Positions 40,212 through 50,159 of a DNA stretch of 64,000 bases are shown in pieces. Made by a program: the position numbers and the translations under genes. The first letter of the stretch is position 1. Each line of letters starts with the position of its first letter. The stretch covers positions 543,144 through 607,143 of the forward strand of contig JALHPO010000001.1 of assembly GCA_022842445.1 (NCBI GenBank), read 5' to 3'. This stretch comes from Nitrospira sp. (lineage in GTDB: Bacteria; Nitrospirota; Nitrospiria; Nitrospirales; Nitrospiraceae). The notes beneath the pieces were generated by a model. The model searched no databases and was not told where the DNA came from. It saw only the letters and a list, made by a program, of their open reading frames with translations.

Positions 40212-40432
40212 TATTTCGCCCTCAGACTTGAAGGAAATCGTGTTCCAAACTAGTGAGCATCTTGAATATTGCGACCACATTCCAATAAGTTTGGCGATTC
40301 TCCTAACTTCCCAATGACGTGTCAAGCCGCAGAGGCACGTCATCCGCAAAGCGTACCTCGTGAAGCACAGGACGGGAAGAGACACGTCTCATATTAGCTT
40401 GCGAGATACGCTTCACGAGAGACGAACGACGA

Positions 40433-41683
40433 CTACTTACCGACGGGAATGTTCTCCACCCTCTTGACGATTTCAATCGGCTGGAAGACGGGGTCCTGTA
40501 AGCCCTGGGAGGACTCGGCTTCGACCCGCTGAAGAAATGGTGGCGGGCCTGTAATGGCCCCGTAACTGAGGGTGACTTCGACATCGAAGGTCTTGGTGTC
40601 TTTCGGCGTCGGAAATGAAAACGTCTCGACTCTCGTTTCGTCCGGCTTTAACACCGTATCGTCCACGACCTTCACCGCCTCGAAATCAAAAACGGTCTTC
40701 TGCCCCTTGGCATCCACATAGGTCCGGCCATAGATCCGCTTGTCGGCGAACACGGTCTTGAGATTCTTCCCTTTCACATCGAGATCCAACACGACCGTGG
40801 CCCATGCCGGATGGGTCGCAGGCAAATGGTGCGGCACCAGACTCTGGACCTTCACGGTCACCGTCGTCTTGTCGCCCTCAATCTTCGTCTGCACATCCAA
40901 CTTTGCCGCCTCCTGGCGGAGCTTGCCGAGACGGCCTGGAAACGTGTGGTTGGCGACTTTGCGCTTCTTCTCCCCGTTCGCCGACTCTCCCACCTGTTCA
41001 GGCATGTGGCAATGCTGGCATTCCTTGCCGGACTTGACCGCCTGGCTCTGGTCCCAGTTGCCGAGCAAATCGTTGGCCTTGCCGAGATTGGCCGCCGACG
41101 GCACCGATTGGTGGCAGTTCAGACAGAGATCGGACTTCTGAAAGAGCCCTAATTCCATCGATTGGTGCGCGAGATTTTGAACGAAATCCTTGTAGGGCCC
41201 GTAGAGCGTCTTGCTGCCGATTTCATATTTCGGATCCGGCGGATGCTTGGCGCGATCCACCTGCTTGATCAAATGACACTGCGCACAGGCGACACCGTCC
41301 AGAGAGGGATCGCCGGACTTTGCCTGGTCGATGAACAGCTGCGCCTGATCGGAAAACTCGCGCACATGCGGCGCATGGCATCGAAAACAGAGCGCTTTAT
41401 CTTTACCGCCCGGCGAGTTGAGATAGGCATCGAGCGACGCGCGGAACGCCGGAGAATGGATGGACTTCGACAGCGGCGAGGTTTCCCATTCTTCAAAGAC
41501 ACGCTCATGGCAACGTTTGCACTTATTGGAATGGGGAAAAGCCTTTTCAATGAACGCTTGCCCCTTAGCGTCCTGGGCCAGCGCTTCGGAAGTTCCCCCT
41601 CCATACAGGCAGATAAAGCCTGTGAGCACAGCCGCTATAGCAAACTCCACCACTCTGTAATTGGATCGCGGCTTGTTGTCCAT
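40433..41683 (-). CDS. Pentaheme cytochrome c (c554-like)
   Basis: Five CXXCH: CKRCH, CFRCH, CAQCH, CLNCH, CQHCH; signal peptide. Confidence 0.9.
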   Translation of the reverse strand: MDNKPRSNYRVVEFAIAAVLTGFICLYGGGTSEALAQDAKGQAFIEKAFPHSNKCKRCHERVFEEWETSPLSKSIHSPAFRASLDAYLNSPGGKDKALCFRCHAPHVREFSDQAQLFIDQAKSGDPSLDGVACAQCHLIKQVDRAKHPPDPKYEIGSKTLYGPYKDFVQNLAHQSMELGLFQKSDLCLNCHQSVPSAANLGKANDLLGNWDQSQAVKSGKECQHCHMPEQVGESANGEKKRKVANHTFPGRLGKLRQEAAKLDVQTKIEGDKTTVTVKVQSLVPHHLPATHPAWATVVLDLDVKGKNLKTVFADKRIYGRTYVDAKGQKTVFDFEAVKVVDDTVLKPDETRVETFSFPTPKDTKTFDVEVTLSYGAITGPPPFLQRVEAESSQGLQDPVFQPIEIVKRVENIPVGK

Positions 41684-41690
41684 TCTTGCC

Positions 41691-43043
41691 TTACAGCGCT
41701 TTCACACGATAGGTCAGCATGCGCGGCTGCGTGTACTCGTGAACGATCTTCTTCGCTTCGTCCCGCTCTTTGTCGCCCTTCAATGTCGCGAGATAGTTAT
41801 CCATCAATGCCGGGGCGGGAGTCGGGATCAGGGCATAGGTGAGCACCGCTTCCACCGTCGCCGCCGTCCCGGCCGGCAGCGCCAAGGCAAAGGGAACTTT
41901 TCTGGTGTTCCCCCCCTTGATGAACGGATCAGGGATCGGGCCACGCAAAATCTTGTCGTACGGCAATCCGAACCGCTTCGTCTCTTCGGCCAGCACCAGG
42001 CCCTGTGCGTCTTTCGCCGTCAGGGTCAGAAAGAACTGCTTCAGCACCGGGTCGCCGTCGGGAAAACTGTGCGGGAGACTCCCGATCTTCACGAGCGCAG
42101 TCCCCTCAACAGTACCGCCCGTTCGTTTCACGTCGAGATCGATGCGCGGCGCCCACTCAGCTTGAAGATTGCGATTTTTCAACATGGTTCCGGCGCCGAC
42201 CACGCCACGAAACCAATGGCGGCCAATGGGTCTGGTCATGGCTCCACGCCTCGACGTCGAGCTGCCAGTCGAGGGCTCCATATGGCAGTCCTGACAGATC
42301 GTGCCCTGGAGAATTTCTCCCGGCAGATCCTTCTGCGTCACGTCTTTGACTTTGTCGAAATGGCACGAGGCACAAAAGGATGCCTCGCGGAACAGGCTCG
42401 CCCGCTTGGCTTGATGCACCAGATTTTCTTCCGGGTCGGCGTATGGTCCGTAAAGGACAGGCCCAGGCCCCGGCTGTACTTTGAATGTAGGCGGAGCAGC
42501 CGGTCCACGTTCCACATCGTGGATCAAATGGCACGACGCACACCCAATCCCTTCGATCTGAGGTTTGCCCGCCAGGATCTGCTGCATCAATGTTCCGGCA
42601 TGCTGGGGAAAGACCGTCATCGCCGGCGCATGGCACGACAGACAGCGGCTCTGCTCCTCCGCAGTCGGATTCGTCTGCGCCCAGAGACCCAACACGGTTT
42701 TGAAGATCGGCGATTCCAGCGAGCTGCCGTGCAGCAGGGCCGCATCAACCCGTCCGAACGTTTTCAAATCGGGCGTTTGCTCTCTGGCGCCCTTCCACTC
42801 TTCATAGTGCCGTTCATGGCACTGCTTGCAATCCTCCGAGCGGATGAACACGTTTTCGATTTCGTCTACCCAATCAGGCCGTATATGCCCCTCCGCCTGT
42901 TGGGCGATTGCCTGCCCGTGATGATATAGAGCGCTCAGACTGACAAGCGACAGGAGACAGAACGCCGTGACGCCCCATCTCCACCGCAATCGACCGCCAG
43001 TTCTGCTCGCCTTACCCCTCACTTCCCACTCCTCACCATTCAC
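41691..43043 (-). CDS. Pentaheme cytochrome c (c554-like); start may be further downstream
   Basis: Five CXXCH: CKQCH, CLSCH, CASCH, CASCH, CQDCH; TM/signal 'VTAFCLLSLVSLSALYHHGQAIAQ'. Confidence 0.9.
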   Translation of the reverse strand: MNGEEWEVRGKASRTGGRLRWRWGVTAFCLLSLVSLSALYHHGQAIAQQAEGHIRPDWVDEIENVFIRSEDCKQCHERHYEEWKGAREQTPDLKTFGRVDAALLHGSSLESPIFKTVLGLWAQTNPTAEEQSRCLSCHAPAMTVFPQHAGTLMQQILAGKPQIEGIGCASCHLIHDVERGPAAPPTFKVQPGPGPVLYGPYADPEENLVHQAKRASLFREASFCASCHFDKVKDVTQKDLPGEILQGTICQDCHMEPSTGSSTSRRGAMTRPIGRHWFRGVVGAGTMLKNRNLQAEWAPRIDLDVKRTGGTVEGTALVKIGSLPHSFPDGDPVLKQFFLTLTAKDAQGLVLAEETKRFGLPYDKILRGPIPDPFIKGGNTRKVPFALALPAGTAATVEAVLTYALIPTPAPALMDNYLATLKGDKERDEAKKIVHEYTQPRMLTYRVKAL

Positions 43044-43080
43044 CCCTCACCCCTTGCTACTTACCACTTACAAACTTTCG

Positions 43081-43545
43081 TTAATCCCGCTTGCAGCCGA
43101 CAAAATGGAAATTGACGCCCCACCCGACCGGATCGCCAGGATCAGCCGGTTCGTAGGTTCCGACGGTGAAATTGCATTCCTTCATGGCCTTCTTGATGGC
43201 CGATCCGAAATCCGCCATGGTGCGGATTTCACGCTTGTCGATTTCCTTGATGACCGAACGGACCTTGATGCCCGCATAGTCGGCCCGTGAATTACCGATT
43301 ACCTCGAACACGGCGACACCCTGCGGACGCTCGAGCTTCAGTTCTTTCTGAATGTCTTCGTCCACGGCACCGACGACGATCCCGAATTCCTCACCGAGCC
43401 GGGCCGCTTCTTCCTCCGTCATCACCGGCTCTGTTGCGGCGCTCACAGATCCCACAGCAACAATGAGCAACCAGCTCAGCATGAGGGCTCCCGCCACAAG
43501 TCCCTCTTTCACGCTTTTGCCTCCACACCAAACTGTGCGCATCAT
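43081..43545 (-). CDS. Secreted PDZ-domain protein
   Basis: Signal peptide then 'GVAVFEVIGNSRADYAGIKVRSVIKEIDKREIRTMADF'. Confidence 0.75.
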   Translation of the reverse strand: MMRTVWCGGKSVKEGLVAGALMLSWLLIVAVGSVSAATEPVMTEEEAARLGEEFGIVVGAVDEDIQKELKLERPQGVAVFEVIGNSRADYAGIKVRSVIKEIDKREIRTMADFGSAIKKAMKECNFTVGTYEPADPGDPVGWGVNFHFVGCKRD

Positions 43546-43660
43546 TCATAAACGAATTCGGCGGGAAAACCCTCGGCCGTTCTACCGCTCACCCTTTATC
43601 GCTTATGTTTCCCCAATCCCCTCACCCCTAACCCTTCACCCCTTACGTGTCCCCGTGCCG

Positions 43661-44494
43661 CTACAGCTTGGCGACAGGATCGATGCTCAGCTGAAACCAC
43701 GGCGCCACCGCCTTCTGGCCGTTACGTTCTTTGTTTTCCCCGTTCCACACGGCGAAGGAAACGGTTTGCACACGGCCGGGAATGAGTTTCGCTTCGTTCT
43801 CTTGTTCTTCGCTCACGAGGGGACGCTGCATGACGACATGCCAGACTCCATCCTTCCACAAGGCCTTTCCCTGCACCCGGCCTTGCTTCTCTTTCGTCGT
43901 CAGCGTGCTGAAGCCACCGCCGATCAGATCTTCCACCGAGGAGATCCGGCGCGGAATGACTTCGAATGTCCGCACGCCGCCCTCTTTCTTCTCGGAACTC
44001 CGCGAAGCCCGCCGGTCGATGTCGCTTTGCCAATCCGCTTTCCAATGCCAGATGTTGATGTAGTGGTCCAATTGCCCCATGCAGAAAAATGCCGGCGCAT
44101 CGCCAAGGGGAAGACCGATCGCGACCCCGTCCCGGAACGTGCCCGGCGTCAGTCGATCGTTCTTGGTGTTGTCCTGCCACTCAAGGAGAAACGCAATGTC
44201 GTTACCATTATGAAGCGACCGCACCACCAGCGCCCGCGCAGTCGGCTCCGGCCACACCGGACGCGTAATGACCTGGCCGCTCAATGGAATCGTCATGGGC
44301 GGGATCGCGCCCCACGCGGCGTCATCAGGCGACTGGGGAAGCTCCCCCTCGACCCAATGTGATCGGATCGTCAGCCCTTCTGAACTGACAAGCGGAATTC
44401 CGAATCCACCAAGGATGCTGGCTGCCAGGAGAAGACCGGACAAACACAGGAAGAGGAGAGGGCGAGATCGGCAGAAGTTCGTCATGCCCACCAT
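43661..44494 (-). CDS. Ethylbenzene dehydrogenase/NxrC-like heme b gamma subunit (copy 1)
   Basis: N-terminal signal; 'IPPMTIPLSGQVITRPVWPEPTARALVVRSLHNGNDIAFLLEWQDNTKND', 'FFCMGQLDHYINIWHWKADWQSD'. Confidence 0.78.
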   Translation of the reverse strand: MVGMTNFCRSRPLLFLCLSGLLLAASILGGFGIPLVSSEGLTIRSHWVEGELPQSPDDAAWGAIPPMTIPLSGQVITRPVWPEPTARALVVRSLHNGNDIAFLLEWQDNTKNDRLTPGTFRDGVAIGLPLGDAPAFFCMGQLDHYINIWHWKADWQSDIDRRASRSSEKKEGGVRTFEVIPRRISSVEDLIGGGFSTLTTKEKQGRVQGKALWKDGVWHVVMQRPLVSEEQENEAKLIPGRVQTVSFAVWNGENKERNGQKAVAPWFQLSIDPVAKL

Positions 44495-44531
44495 GCAACG
44501 CTTTCGTGAACCGGGCGCGCGGCGATGCGGC

Positions 44532-45815
44532 CTACGCGAGCTTCAGCCGGCGTATTTTGTTTTCTCCGCGTTCGCAAATATAGAGGTGTCCTTGCGAATC
44601 CAGGGCCAGGCCGACCGGGGCATTCACGACCGCCTCGACTCCCAGCAACCCGTCACCATGCTTGAGCGTGCCGGCCGACTCTTTTGCGACGAACCGCGCT
44701 GCGCCGCACCCGCCCATATGCTTATCTTCGTACCCGCTATCGCCGTTGCCCGCCACCGTCGTAATGATGCCGGTGCCGGCATCCACCTTGCGCACCCGGT
44801 GGTTCATGGTATCGGACACATACAGATTATCCTCGCGGTCGAAGACGACTGCCTCCGGTGCATGCAACATGGCTCTGACAGCCGGTTTGTCGTCGCCGTC
44901 ATAACCATACCGGCAGACGCCCGCGACGGTCGAAATCAGACCCGACTGCCGGTCGATCTTTCGCACACGGTTACTGCCTTTATCGACAAGATGCACATCG
45001 CCCTTGTTGTTCACCGCCAAGCCCACGACATCGTACAGACGCGCCTCCATAGCGGGCCGCCCGTCGTCCAGATACATCGACAGGTCCAGACCATCCGAAC
45101 AGACCGGCATAAGCCATCCCTGATCGTCGCTGAAATCGATGCCGATCGCATCGCCTGACAACACCACGAGATTACGGGCGACCAGCGGCTGCTCGCGAGC
45201 CTCATCCTCGGCCGTCCAGGCTCCGGCGATCGTCGTGACCATGCCGGTCTTAGGATCATACCGCCTGACCTTATGGGCCTGTGTATCGGCGATATAGAGC
45301 ACGCCGTCCCGATCGAACGCGATCGCGGCAGGCCAGGTCAGATTCACCTCTAGCGCAGGGCCATCTCCGTTAAACCCATGCTGTCCCGTGCCGACCACCG
45401 TCGTGATAAAGCCGGTCTCGTGATCGATCTTGCGAATCCGATTGCTTCCGGAATCGCAGATATACAAATTGTTCCGGGAATCAAACGCCAGACCCAACGG
45501 CAAATAGAGGCCGGCCTCACCGCAAGGGCCGTCGTCTCCGCAGTAGCAGGTTTCGCCGATGCCGGAAAAATTGTGGAGCGTGCCGGCCTGAAGATTGACG
45601 CGGCGGATGCGGTCCGAACCGGACTCCGCAAAATACAGCCACTGCTCGTCGACATCCAGCGCGACATCATGCGGGAGCGGAATCCCCGCTTTCACCGCTA
45701 TCTTCCCGTCACCGGTGCTGCGCGCTTTTCCGTTTCCCGCAAAGGTTTCGATAAAGCCGCCGGCTAACTCTACTGCGGTACCCATAGATATCCCCTGCCT
45801 CTCCATGACTGACAA
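44532..45815 (-). CDS. NHL-repeat beta-propeller protein
   Basis: Repeated 'LPLGLAFDSRNNLYICDSGSNRIRKIDHETGFITTVVGTGQHGFNGDG' units. Confidence 0.9.
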   Translation of the reverse strand: MSVMERQGISMGTAVELAGGFIETFAGNGKARSTGDGKIAVKAGIPLPHDVALDVDEQWLYFAESGSDRIRRVNLQAGTLHNFSGIGETCYCGDDGPCGEAGLYLPLGLAFDSRNNLYICDSGSNRIRKIDHETGFITTVVGTGQHGFNGDGPALEVNLTWPAAIAFDRDGVLYIADTQAHKVRRYDPKTGMVTTIAGAWTAEDEAREQPLVARNLVVLSGDAIGIDFSDDQGWLMPVCSDGLDLSMYLDDGRPAMEARLYDVVGLAVNNKGDVHLVDKGSNRVRKIDRQSGLISTVAGVCRYGYDGDDKPAVRAMLHAPEAVVFDREDNLYVSDTMNHRVRKVDAGTGIITTVAGNGDSGYEDKHMGGCGAARFVAKESAGTLKHGDGLLGVEAVVNAPVGLALDSQGHLYICERGENKIRRLKLA

Positions 45816-45827
45816 CGCACGATCTGC

Positions 45828-46100
45828 TTACACGCGTGGAGCAGGCTGCGCAGCTGCTGCGGTCTGATTGGCTGAGACGGTCTGCGCCGACGAGTCGGCC
45901 ACAGCCTGGGGGGCCGTCGCCTGCTGTGCCGCCGCCTGGGCCTCGGCTTCGATAGCCTCCGCCTCGTGTACGGACTTCTTGAATCCCTTGATCGCCTTGC
46001 CCAATCCCTCTCCCAATTGCGGCAACTTGCCTGCCCCGAAAATAATCAGGACAATGACCAGGATCAGGATCAGTTCTGTAAATCCAAGACTCCCAAACAT
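45828..46100 (-). CDS. tatA: Sec-independent translocase protein TatA/TatE
   Basis: '[48 protein letters not shown]'. Confidence 0.93.
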   Translation of the reverse strand: MFGSLGFTELILILVIVLIIFGAGKLPQLGEGLGKAIKGFKKSVHEAEAIEAEAQAAAQQATAPQAVADSSAQTVSANQTAAAAQPAPRV

Positions 46101-46125
46101 GGCGCGCTCCTTCGTAAAGGGTGGA

Positions 46126-46941
46126 TCAGGCTCCTGAACTGTCTTTCGACTTTTTTGCGAATCGCTCTCTCAATCGTTTGCGGGCGGCTTCGGCCTTTTC
46201 GAACATTTTGCACTTGTCGTACACGCTGATGAGATTGTAGTAGGCCAGCGGCTCATCGGGATTCTGCTCAACGGCATTTTCCATGACCGTGACCGCCAGA
46301 TCGGTCTTCTTGTGGTTAAGGGCAATCTCCATCAGCTTGAAGCTCGACTCCAAATGTTTCGGGTCCAGTTCGAGCGTTCTGAGGTAGCACTGAATCCCCA
46401 TATCGATCGTGTTGTAATCGGACACTTGGGGATTGTCCAACTCAATATACACGCCGGCCAGGTTGTACCACGCAATCGGATCGTCCGGAGTGATTTCGAC
46501 GAGGCGCTCATAGTAGCCTTTCGCCTCCATGTGCTTCTTCTTATCCGCATAGACACGTCCGAGATTAAACAGTGCCAGCACATCGTGAGGAAACACGTCC
46601 AACGCATGCCGAAACTCAGCCTCGGCTTCGTCCGTCATGTTCTTCGTGGCATAAATCGTGCCGAGATTCGAGTAATACATGGCCAGCGAGCGATTCATTT
46701 CCGCGCGCAAGCCTTCGGCCATTTCAATCGACTTCTTCACCTCCGCCAGCGCATCATCAAGCCGCCCCTGGCTGAAATACAGCTCACCGAGGCGGCAGCG
46801 CGCCTGGAAATCGTCCGGTTCGACCGCGAGCAATTTTTCGATCGCGGAGATTTCTTCTTCCGGCGAGAGCGGCTGATCGCCAGGATCCACTGCGGCAGCG
46901 CCAGGCTGCATCGGTTCCGACATCGGTGTTTGTGCGTCCAT
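46126..46941 (-). CDS. TPR-repeat protein
   Basis: '[61 protein letters not shown]'. Confidence 0.85.
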   Translation of the reverse strand: MDAQTPMSEPMQPGAAAVDPGDQPLSPEEEISAIEKLLAVEPDDFQARCRLGELYFSQGRLDDALAEVKKSIEMAEGLRAEMNRSLAMYYSNLGTIYATKNMTDEAEAEFRHALDVFPHDVLALFNLGRVYADKKKHMEAKGYYERLVEITPDDPIAWYNLAGVYIELDNPQVSDYNTIDMGIQCYLRTLELDPKHLESSFKLMEIALNHKKTDLAVTVMENAVEQNPDEPLAYYNLISVYDKCKMFEKAEAARKRLRERFAKKSKDSSGA

Positions 46942-46973
46942 ACGAATCTCGATTCCTGTGGTTCAGTACCTGT

Positions 46974-48095
46974 CTACGCCTCTTCGGCGATCATCCGTTC
47001 CGGCGATCTCAGCAAAGGGCTGTTGGCATCAAGCGACGATTCCGCGACGGGCGGCCTGACCCGGTCGAGCGTCAACAACATCACGCCGAGAATCACCATC
47101 AGCGTCAAATTGGAAAACATCAATGCGTATCCGGCGATGAACATGAGCCCAAGGCCGTACCCGGCCAATCGCCCCATCATCAACAGCTTGATGACCGTAT
47201 ACGACCAACAGAGCAAGCCTCCGATGTAAATCGCAAAGGGAAGATAGAATGTATAGCCCATCCCGAACTGGAAAATCCAACCGATCCCCTGCGACGCCTG
47301 CCTGACCGCCGAGGCCAACGCCGGATTATACAGGTCCAGCACATAATCCGTGAAGATCAGCGCCGTGAAAATCGTGGCCGTCGTCGTCCAAAACCAGATC
47401 GCCCGATGCCGCTGTCGCCGGTTCTTCGTCCACAACGAGAGTCCCTGTCCGTACGCCGCGAAGACAAGAATGCTCGCCAATACCATAAGGGCTTCGCCGG
47501 CTCGATGAACTTCGTACACCAGCGGCGGAGCCGCCACTGTTCCGGACAACCCATAGATCGTCGACACGACCTGATAATACAGCCAGCCGGATATTCCAAG
47601 GTAATAGGCTGCCACTAGAAAGCGCTGTGCAGGTTCCCGATGGGCAGTGAGGTACTCCGCCACGAACAAGGTGAGCGTCACCAGCGCCACACTGTTGTAG
47701 ATGATGGCGCCCAGCATCCCCGGCTGCACGAACAGAAACGCGATGGTCAACAACAATAAGAGCGCGGCACTGGCGATCCCGGATTTGGCCAGCCGGCCGG
47801 TATCCTGCCCGATGCCCCGATTGACCATTGTCAACGTGAGGCTCAAGAACAACAGTACCGCGACAATATTCAGCAGCCACGCGCCTACCTCCGTGAGGGT
47901 GGTGAACGTCGGCGTAATCCATGGATGCGTCCCCGCCAGCTTGCTCAGGTGCATGCCCAAACGAGACATCAGCCGATACAGCACCAGCTCCAAGAAGGAC
48001 GCCAGCAAGACCAGCTTGATGGCATATTCGAACAAAAGACCGAAGTCCCCTACTTTTCCGGTCGGCCGGTCGCCTATCGCCGCAGCCTTGATCAC
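46974..48095 (-). CDS. Polytopic membrane protein of unknown function
   Basis: 373 aa with ~9-10 hydrophobic segments. Confidence 0.65.
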   Translation of the reverse strand: MIKAAAIGDRPTGKVGDFGLLFEYAIKLVLLASFLELVLYRLMSRLGMHLSKLAGTHPWITPTFTTLTEVGAWLLNIVAVLLFLSLTLTMVNRGIGQDTGRLAKSGIASAALLLLLTIAFLFVQPGMLGAIIYNSVALVTLTLFVAEYLTAHREPAQRFLVAAYYLGISGWLYYQVVSTIYGLSGTVAAPPLVYEVHRAGEALMVLASILVFAAYGQGLSLWTKNRRQRHRAIWFWTTTATIFTALIFTDYVLDLYNPALASAVRQASQGIGWIFQFGMGYTFYLPFAIYIGGLLCWSYTVIKLLMMGRLAGYGLGLMFIAGYALMFSNLTLMVILGVMLLTLDRVRPPVAESSLDANSPLLRSPERMIAEEA

Positions 48096-48111
48096 AAACG
48101 AACCTCGCTAC

Positions 48112-49893
48112 TTATAACCCGATCGGTTGAGGCGCCTGCACTGCCTCCTCCTTGGCTCTCGCAATATACAGCAGTCCATCAGCCATCGAGTAGTTGAACG
48201 GCAACTCGCAAACCACTTCACTGATCCGCTCATAGACATGCTGATAAAGCGTCTCCGCTTGATCCGGTGTCATGCCGCCTTGCACCTCATAGAAGAATCC
48301 CAAGCTGAGATCCTCCGACGAGGGGCGCATAATCCGCCTGATGCCGTACGCCGCCGGATCGCTCATGATCGGAGCTTCCTTCTCCAAGTCGAACAGGCAG
48401 GGCTGGCAGGAAAACCCGAATGACTCATGCAGCTTGGCGTTCTCAACGATGAAGTTCATCGTATCCAGCGCTTCCGCTTCCGTTTCCGTGGGGAACCCGA
48501 CAATGATGTAGCAATGCACCGCAATCCCCAGATCAACGCAGTCGCTCGCGATGCGGCGGACCCATTCCTGCTTGATCCCCTTCTTCATCAGATCCATGAC
48601 GCGCTGATTGAAGGACTCCAGGCCAAACACAATCTTCAAGCAGCCGGCATCGCGCATCGAGGCAAGCAGGTCGCGCGTGAGGTTCTTCTCGAACCGCATT
48701 TCGCAGGTCCATCTCACCTTAAGCTGTTTCTCGATGATCTGCTGGCAGAGCCGTTTCGTCGGCGCCAGGGCAAAGCACTCGTCGGTGAAGAAGAAATTCC
48801 TGGCGCCATACCGCTGTGAGAGCCACTCCAATTCATCGACTGTCCGCCCCGGATCCTTCTGCCTGAAGTTCTGGTGATCAAGTGTCAGCGCGCAAAATGC
48901 GCAGTCCTTGTAATAGCATCCGCGGGAAAACTGAATCGGCAGCACCGGCTCCGGCGACAGGTATCGATCGAGCGGAAAGCCATCGTAGTTCGGAGCAGGC
49001 AGCTGATTCACGTTTTCGGAATAGAAGGGCTGATTGACCGTGATCTTGCCGTCCTTCCGGTAAATCAGATTCGGGACTTTGCTGTAGTCTTTCTTACCGG
49101 CCAACTGGTTCACCAATTCCAACAGCGCCGTTTCGCCTTCGAAGACGACGATGTCGTCGGCCAATTCAAAGAGGTTGGGACAGCGGCGGACATTGTCGAC
49201 GAGCCGTGTGAAGATGCTCCCCCCGATCGTGACGTGGAGGTCCGGCGCCGTCTCCTTAATCAGCTTGCAGAGCGTCAGGCCGGGAATAATTTGCGAGGTC
49301 GCCGTGATGGACACGCCGATCAAATCCGGACGATCCTTGACGATCGAGGAAATGAACAGGTCGCGGAAGAGACTGCGGTAGGGATTCTGCGCGTCGTCTT
49401 GAATGACCTTCATCAGGTCTTTCGACGAGTAGATCGAGTAATTGCCGAACTGATTATCAACGACAGTCAGTCTGGTCGGGAAATAGATCGAGGACACCAG
49501 CTCCAGCCACTTGTCGATCATAAACAGACTGCCCCGGTAGGCATCCAGATCGTAAAAGCCTTCGCCGCGTAAGGTCTCCTTGGCCAGTTCGATCCGTTCT
49601 TCCAGATAGACGAATCGATCGAGCGAATCGGCCACCTTCGAATAATGTTCCCGGCTCCCGTGGCCCGTTTCTCCGGATTGGGACCGCTCAAGCTCGCGCT
49701 GCTTGCCGATCAATTGTTGATAGACCTGAGCGGCATAGCTCTTGGTCAGCATGCGATCCAACAACTCGATCCCAAGATCGCGTTGCGAGACATCCGACAC
49801 GCCACCTTGATGGAGAAATCCCGTGAGCGAAGGGAGACTGAGATACGGCTGGGACGGATGCCATGTCGGAGGAAAAAGGAGTGAGACTTTCAT
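48112..49893 (-). CDS. B12-binding-type radical SAM protein
   Basis: 'SRGCYYKDCAFCALTLDHQNFRQKDP' cluster motif (CX4CX2C); 'YIIVGFPTETEAEALDTM'; N-terminal 'VSLLFPPTWHPSQPYLSLPSLTGFL'. Confidence 0.85.
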   Translation of the reverse strand: MKVSLLFPPTWHPSQPYLSLPSLTGFLHQGGVSDVSQRDLGIELLDRMLTKSYAAQVYQQLIGKQRELERSQSGETGHGSREHYSKVADSLDRFVYLEERIELAKETLRGEGFYDLDAYRGSLFMIDKWLELVSSIYFPTRLTVVDNQFGNYSIYSSKDLMKVIQDDAQNPYRSLFRDLFISSIVKDRPDLIGVSITATSQIIPGLTLCKLIKETAPDLHVTIGGSIFTRLVDNVRRCPNLFELADDIVVFEGETALLELVNQLAGKKDYSKVPNLIYRKDGKITVNQPFYSENVNQLPAPNYDGFPLDRYLSPEPVLPIQFSRGCYYKDCAFCALTLDHQNFRQKDPGRTVDELEWLSQRYGARNFFFTDECFALAPTKRLCQQIIEKQLKVRWTCEMRFEKNLTRDLLASMRDAGCLKIVFGLESFNQRVMDLMKKGIKQEWVRRIASDCVDLGIAVHCYIIVGFPTETEAEALDTMNFIVENAKLHESFGFSCQPCLFDLEKEAPIMSDPAAYGIRRIMRPSSEDLSLGFFYEVQGGMTPDQAETLYQHVYERISEVVCELPFNYSMADGLLYIARAKEEAVQAPQPIGL

Positions 49894-50159
49894 ACGACGA
49901 GCACTCCAATTCTTTCGAAATATCAGAGAGTTTTGAGTTAAAACCTATGTGGGGTTATACCCTCCGCGCCGAATGAAATGCAACCCTGGAATCGTCGTCC
50001 ACCGGCAAGGATCTACGCACTACCACCGCCGAAGCGAAAAAAAGAGGCTCCGGACCAGTTCGTCATTGCATGACGCCGATCCGGAGCCTCAGTTCTGTTT
50101 CTCCAGGTGCCGGTCTCTCACCAATGGAGGCCCATCGCCTCCACAACCCTGCCCGCTGA

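Noticed and set aside
41661-42929. 422-aa plus-strand ORF opposite the pentaheme cytochrome
   Set aside because: The opposite strand has five CXXCH and a signal sequence; the plus-strand frame is Arg/His-rich shadow sequence.
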